Below, one piece after another: positions 5,624 to 8,954 of a DNA stretch of 8,954 nucleotides (the stretch's first letter is position 1; each line of letters starts with the position of its first letter). The position numbers and the translations under genes were made by a program. This DNA comes from CAVOBC01 sp963693635 (lineage in GTDB: Bacteria; Pseudomonadota; Gammaproteobacteria; Pseudomonadales; Azotimanducaceae). A model generated the notes under the pieces. That model was not told the origin of the DNA, did no database searches, and was given only the letters and a program-made list of their open reading frames with translations. The DNA is taken from the NCBI GenBank assembly GCA_963693635.1, contig CAVOBC010000186.1, positions 1 to 8,954 on the forward strand. Reading direction: 5' to 3'.

Positions 5624-5756
5624 ACGGGTGCGCTGCGCTGTGGCCGTTCATGGAAATCGCACAATCGATGGGTCCGGTGGGTATGATGAGCCACGTGCAG
5701 GGCAGACGCTGCCCGGCCACGCAAAACCTGATAGAGCCGCGTCAAGTGACCCCACC

Positions 5757-6887
5757 GTGACCACTGATTTCGACACCGCCTTCTCGCGCCGCGACACCGA
5801 CAGCGTCAAATGGCGCAAATACCCGGCGGAGGTTCTGCCCGTGTGGGTGGCTGACATGGATTTCCAGTCACCGTTACCCGTCCGGCGCGCGCTTGCAGCC
5901 CGGGTCGAGCACGGCGTGTACGGCTACGGCGAAGTTACTGATGAACTCAGGCATATCGTCACCCAACGTCTCCTGAACCGCTACGGTTGGCAGGTTGATG
6001 CCGGGGATCTCGTTTTCTTTCCGGGCGTTGTCCCGGCACTCAACGTGATCTGCCGCGGGTTCACCGCCGCTGACGGCAGGATCTTGACTGCGGTTCCAAT
6101 CTATCACCCATTTCTCGACATGGGTGCGAACGCGGGGCGAGAGATGATCCACCTGCAAGCGGTGGTGTCAGACGGGCGCTGGGAATTCCCGGTTGATGCG
6201 CTGGCGCGGGCGGGACGCGCGGGCGATCTTCTCTTGCTTTGTAATCCGTACAACCCGGTCGGGCGGCACCTCACCGGCCCAGAACTCGCCGCCATCGTGC
6301 AGGTTTGCGACGAGCGCGGTATACAGATTGCGAGTGACGAGATCCACTGCGACCTGCCGCTGGATGGCCAGCAGCATCAACCGCTCGCGACGGTAGCGGG
6401 TGTGTCGAGCCGCCAGAGTATTACATTGATGGCCGCCAGTAAGACGTTCAATCTCGCAGGGATCGGCGGCGGTTTCGCCGTCGTGCCGGATGCAGGGACC
6501 CGGCGGCACCTCGACGCTGTAACGGCGGGTGTTCTTGGCAACATCAACATCATGGCAGCGCTCGCCATGCAGGTTGCGTTTGAGTCCTGCAATGAGTGGC
6601 ATCGAGACCTGTTGACCTATCTGGCCGGCAACCGGGACTACCTCGTCGATCGCATGCAGGATCTGCCGATCACGATGAGCCGGGTTGAAGCGACGTATCT
6701 TGCCTGGCTCGATGTGCGCGCGCTCGAACTTGCGGACCCGGCGACGTACTTTGAAGAGGCGGGGGTCGGGATGTCCGATGGTGCCCAGTTTGGCGGCGGG
6801 GGCTATATGCGACTCAACTTTGGCTGTCCGCGATCGCGTCTGGGTGAGGTCGTGGATCGCCTCCAGGCGGCCGTTGAGAAGCGCTAA
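5757..6887 (+). CDS. MalY/PatB family PLP-dependent C-S lyase (cystathionine beta-lyase type)
   Basis: The 376-residue product belongs to the class I/II aminotransferase fold, MalY/PatB branch. Members cleave C-S bonds of cystathionine or cysteine conjugates to homocysteine or thiol, pyruvate and ammonia in the cytosol. The N-terminus matches the branch: FSRRDTDSVKWRKYP followed by VLPVWVADMDFQSP. Cofactor residues are present: Asn163 in NPYNPVG, Asp194 in SDEIHCDL, and Lys229 in ASKTFNLAGIGGGF, which forms the internal aldimine. Arg352 in YMRLNFGCPR binds the substrate carboxylate. The frame is open back to 5487 but contains no suitable ATG near the conserved start. The GTG at 5757 gives the expected N-terminus, although the ribosome site before it is poor. 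Family assignment is firm. A role in methionine synthesis, rather than cysteine-conjugate breakdown, is suggested only by the sulfur genes nearby. Confidence 0.92.
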   Translation: MTTDFDTAFSRRDTDSVKWRKYPAEVLPVWVADMDFQSPLPVRRALAARVEHGVYGYGEVTDELRHIVTQRLLNRYGWQVDAGDLVFFPGVVPALNVICRGFTAADGRILTAVPIYHPFLDMGANAGREMIHLQAVVSDGRWEFPVDALARAGRAGDLLLLCNPYNPVGRHLTGPELAAIVQVCDERGIQIASDEIHCDLPLDGQQHQPLATVAGVSSRQSITLMAASKTFNLAGIGGGFAVVPDAGTRRHLDAVTAGVLGNINIMAALAMQVAFESCNEWHRDLLTYLAGNRDYLVDRMQDLPITMSRVEATYLAWLDVRALELADPATYFEEAGVGMSDGAQFGGGGYMRLNFGCPRSRLGEVVDRLQAAVEKR

Positions 6888-6980
6888 ACGCCGCCATCCT
6901 GAGGGCTTTGTCGCCATCTTTCCAAACTGCTATGCTCCGGCCAAGCGAGCCTGGCTACGTGATGCGAAGGCACGAGCCTG

Positions 6981-7016
6981 GGCGGATTGACAGGTGGATC
7001 CTCGGCTCAATCCGCC
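6981..7016. repeat. 10-bp perfect inverted repeat
   Basis: GGCGGATTGA (6981-6990) and TCAATCCGCC (7007-7016) are exact reverse complements around a 16-base loop containing GGATCC. It lies about 95 bases after the PatB-type gene. Without a T-run it is not a standard intrinsic terminator on either strand. Confidence 0.7.
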
Positions 7017-7218
7017 GGCGATGGTGCCCCGCAGCAAAGCGGTTGACTGCTCGCGAGTTGGTCGTTCTCAAGTGCCCGGACTGAGTCTCAGCATCTGGAA
7101 ACGGCGCAGCTCTAAACAGATAGATTTCAAGTATCGGCAACAAAACCCCGTCTCCCCATTACCGTTCTTAAAAGACCTGCGCTGGCCGCAGGCAGGGTGA
7201 GATGATCGTGAAATTAAA

Positions 7219-7224
7219 GAGGAG
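7219..7224 (+). promoter_or_regulatory. ribosome binding site that sets the GTG start of the crotonase gene
   Basis: GAGGAG lies 6 bases before the GTG at 7231 and supports this non-ATG start. The next in-frame ATG falls at codon 24, inside the conserved first strand region. Confidence 0.85.
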
Positions 7225-7230
7225 ATTCTT

Positions 7231-8004
7231 GTGGGTGAATTCAGCACTGTAGAGAAAGACGGCCATATCACACTGGTGACGATCAACCGACCCGAGCGGA
7301 TGAATGCGCTTCATCCCCCTGGCAATGCGGAACTCTCTGAAGTATTCGACGACTTTGCGCGCGACAAGGACCAGTGGATCGCAATAATCACCGGTGCCGG
7401 TGACCGGGCCTTCAGTGCAGGTAACGATCTCAAGTATCAGGCATCTGGCGGTCAGATGACGGGATTTTCATCAAGAGGTTTTGGTGGATTGACGTCGCGC
7501 TTTGACAATGTCAAACCGGTAATTGCTGCAGTTAACGGCGTCGCGATGGGTGGTGGTTTTGAAATCGCCCTCGCGTGTGACGTCATCATAGCGGCCGAAA
7601 ACGCCGTGTTTGCACTACCGGAACCTCGTGTGGGGCTTGCCGCACTTGCGGGCGGCGTACATCGTCTGCCACGCGAAATCGGCATGAAGCGTGCGCTCGG
7701 TATGATGTTGACCGGGCGCCACGTGCCCGCGCAGGAAGGCAAGGAACTCGGGTTCGTCAATGAGGTTGTCCCGACCGGCGGCGCCGTTGCAGGCGCTCGT
7801 CGTTACGCTGAGATGATCCTTGAGTGCGCCCCGCTTTCAGTTCGTGCCAGCAAGCAGGCCGCGATGGATGGGTTCGGTCTCAGTCTCGAAGATGCGATGG
7901 CCGACAAATATGAGCAGATCACGGCGATGAGTAAGGGGGCCGATTATGTCGAGGGCCCACTCGCTTTCTCTGAGAAGCGCAAACCGGACTGGAAGGGCGA
8001 GTAG
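7231..8004 (+). CDS. enoyl-CoA hydratase/isomerase (crotonase) family protein
   Basis: The 257-residue product has the usual crotonase length. It shows the family's order of motifs: VTINRPERMNAL near the N-terminus, the oxyanion-hole strand AFSAGNDLK, and NGVAMGGGFEIALACD, then AVFALPEPRVGL. Both acid/base glutamates of the hydratases are present, Glu111 and Glu131, 20 residues apart as in rat enoyl-CoA hydratase (Glu144 and Glu164). Hydration of a 2-enoyl-CoA in fatty acid or other acyl-CoA breakdown is therefore the likely activity. The family also contains isomerases, dehalogenases and ring-cleaving enzymes, so the substrate is left open. The C-terminal region (from about residue 195) has the typical helices with PLSVRASKQA. 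Translation starts at GTG with a strong GAGGAG site. No acyl-CoA dehydrogenase, ligase or transporter is adjacent, so context does not narrow the pathway. Confidence 0.93.
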   Translation: MGEFSTVEKDGHITLVTINRPERMNALHPPGNAELSEVFDDFARDKDQWIAIITGAGDRAFSAGNDLKYQASGGQMTGFSSRGFGGLTSRFDNVKPVIAAVNGVAMGGGFEIALACDVIIAAENAVFALPEPRVGLAALAGGVHRLPREIGMKRALGMMLTGRHVPAQEGKELGFVNEVVPTGGAVAGARRYAEMILECAPLSVRASKQAAMDGFGLSLEDAMADKYEQITAMSKGADYVEGPLAFSEKRKPDWKGE

Positions 8005-8023
8005 GCCCGGTCCCAGGACAACT

Positions 8024-8087
8024 CGCGTGGAGAGAGGTGGTTAGCGAGAGGGAGGTCGGATGTAATGCGCGGGTCGATCTCCACGCG
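8024..8087. repeat. 10-bp perfect inverted repeat with long spacer
   Basis: CGCGTGGAGA (8024-8033) and TCTCCACGCG (8078-8087) are exact reverse complements separated by 44 bases, in the gap between the crotonase gene and nhaD. The spacer is purine-rich. It could form a long stem-loop at the 3' end of the crotonase transcript or be a pair of protein-binding half sites. No T-run follows. Confidence 0.7.
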
Positions 8088-8166
8088 TCAGCCTCGCCGG
8101 CCGCCTCGCCAGCACTCTTCCCGCCAGCGTTTGAGTGGTCTACCAGATTGATCGACTATTAATTGT

Positions 8167-8171
8167 AAGGA
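8167..8171 (+). promoter_or_regulatory. ribosome binding site that sets the nhaD start
   Basis: AAGGA lies 7 bases before the ATG at 8179, and only 1 base before the in-frame ATG at 8173. The second ATG is therefore the more likely start. Confidence 0.6.
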
Positions 8172-8178
8172 AATGGGT

Positions 8179-8954
8179 ATGCACGTCGTCGCGGCAGCGA
8201 ATTCTCGTTTGACCGGCATTGCCGGGTGGTTGGTAGCACTTTCTGTCGCAAGCGCAGCGTTGCTGCTGCCCGTTGCGGTCTACGCGAGCAGCAGCGGCGG
8301 TGGCGGCAACCTCGGCCAGACCACGTCGGTACTTGGCTTGATTGCGCTAGTAATCTTTGTGCTCGCCTATTCACTGGTGATGGCCGAAGAGTTCATTCAC
8401 CTGCGCAAGTCAAAGCCCGTCATCCTGGCTGCTGGTCTCATCTGGATCATCGTTGCAATCCTCGCCCAGCAGAGCGATGCCGACCCCGCGGAGATGCGCG
8501 CGACGCTCATGCACAACCTTGAGGAGTACGCAGCGCTCTTTCTGTTCCTGCTGGTCGCGATGACTTATATCAACGCCATGACGGAACGTAACGTCTTTGA
8601 AGCATTGCGGGCGTGGTTGATCCGCATGGAGTTTGGCTACCGCAAGCTATTCTGGATTACGGGTTTCATTGCCTTTTTTCTGTCGCCCATCGCGGACAAT
8701 CTTACGACGGCCCTTCTGATGGGAGCGGTGGTGCTGTCGGTTGGTGCCGGCAACCCTAAATTTATTGCCATCGGGTGTGTCAACATCGTTGTTGCGGCGA
8801 ACGCGGGGGGTGCCTTTAGCCCCTTCGGCGATATCACCACGTTAATGGTCTGGCAGTCCGGCCACGCCAGCTTCTTTCAGTTCTTCGTCCTTTTTCTGCC
8901 GTCTCTCGTAAACTTTCTGGTGCCGGCAACGATCATGAGCTTCGCTGTACCGAA
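8179..8954 (+). CDS. nhaD: NhaD-type Na+/H+ antiporter, C-terminus outside window
   Basis: NhaD proteins are inner-membrane antiporters of the ion transporter superfamily that expel Na+ (and often Li+) in exchange for H+, common in marine and halophilic bacteria. The visible 258 residues begin with a hydrophobic, signal-like segment (about 13-36, ending near VYASSSGGGG). Further membrane spans lie at about 48-69, 80-97, 114-131, 157-190 and 195-215. Family motifs are SPIADNLTTALLMG (169-182) and NAGGAFSPFGDITTLMVWQ (208-226), both rich in residues conserved around the ion path. The gene runs off the window with no stop; the family is usually above 400 residues, so roughly the C-terminal 40 percent is missing. 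The start at 8179 is chosen for its spacing from AAGGA; ATG 8173 would add two residues. Confidence 0.92.
   Translation, partial: MHVVAAANSRLTGIAGWLVALSVASAALLLPVAVYASSSGGGGNLGQTTSVLGLIALVIFVLAYSLVMAEEFIHLRKSKPVILAAGLIWIIVAILAQQSDADPAEMRATLMHNLEEYAALFLFLLVAMTYINAMTERNVFEALRAWLIRMEFGYRKLFWITGFIAFFLSPIADNLTTALLMGAVVLSVGAGNPKFIAIGCVNIVVAANAGGAFSPFGDITTLMVWQSGHASFFQFFVLFLPSLVNFLVPATIMSFAVP

Larger units (their letters stand above)
6888..7230. other. non-coding interval between the PatB-type gene and the enoyl-CoA hydratase gene
   Basis: These 343 bases contain no gene I can support. Visible elements are a 10-bp inverted repeat (6981-7016), a small hairpin CCTGCG/CGCAGG (7176-7192, 5-base loop) and the ribosome binding site of the next gene (7219-7224). 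No T-rich terminator and no convincing promoter hexamers were found. No tRNA-like cloverleaf was recognised. Confidence 0.6.

Noticed and set aside
5487..5756. N-terminal extension of the PatB-type protein back to 5487 (466 residues).
   Set aside because: The extra 90 residues resemble nothing, overlap the msrA promoter and ribosome site, and the known family N-terminus begins at the GTG at 5757.
5675..5757. CGGTGGG (5675-5681) complementary to CCCACCG (5751-5757), possibly hiding the GTG start of the PatB-type gene.
   Set aside because: Only 7 bp over a long distance, and a possible -10 (TATGAT, 5682-5687) would place the first arm outside the transcript.
1..8954. CRISPR arrays, insertion sequences, phage or defence genes, tRNA or rRNA genes.
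   Set aside because: None were seen: no regularly spaced repeats, transposase motifs, integrase motifs or cloverleaf sequences.

Overview
The window reads as a chromosomal segment from a GC-rich proteobacterium. A marine or halotolerant gammaproteobacterium or an alphaproteobacterium are both possible. The evidence is the long (~300 residue) form of PurC, an M18 aminopeptidase, an NhaD-type Na+/H+ antiporter, a proteobacterial-type cystathionine gamma-synthase family enzyme, and a SAM-II type leader, a class known mostly from alphaproteobacteria and Bacteroidetes. Taxonomy is inferred from gene types only.

Layout. Positions 1-1009 (minus) carry the N-terminal 336 residues of an M18 aminopeptidase, cut by the window edge. 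Positions 1010-1519 are non-coding and contain a leader with hairpins, a rho-independent terminator and a candidate competing antiterminator. Positions 1520-2159 hold a wrecked methionyl-tRNA synthetase gene: the N-terminus with its HLGH signature, a nonsense codon, a large internal deletion, and a C-terminal remnant in other frames. Directly after it come a near-consensus sigma70 promoter (2178-2206), a SAM-II aptamer (2214-2268) and a terminator (2273-2324). These lead into a PLP enzyme of the cystathionine gamma-synthase family (2372-3598). purC follows with its own promoter (3729-4637). msrA (4842-5486, minus) and a MalY/PatB C-S lyase (5757-6887, plus) are divergent. An enoyl-CoA hydratase family gene (7231-8004) and the start of nhaD (8179 to the window end) complete the plus strand.

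How the parts fit together. Four loci in about 5.4 kb concern methionine or sulfur amino acids: metG relic, CGS-family enzyme, MsrA and PatB. Two consecutive transcription units start with attenuator-like leaders. In the second, the SAM-II aptamer, an 8-bp alternative helix and the terminator overlap so that SAM binding should favour termination. The first leader is of unrecognised type and now precedes a dead metG. The remaining genes (purC, crotonase, nhaD) look like ordinary, separately transcribed chromosomal genes. No mobile element, CRISPR array, phage gene or defence system was seen. The points worth a second look are the RNA leaders and the decayed metG.
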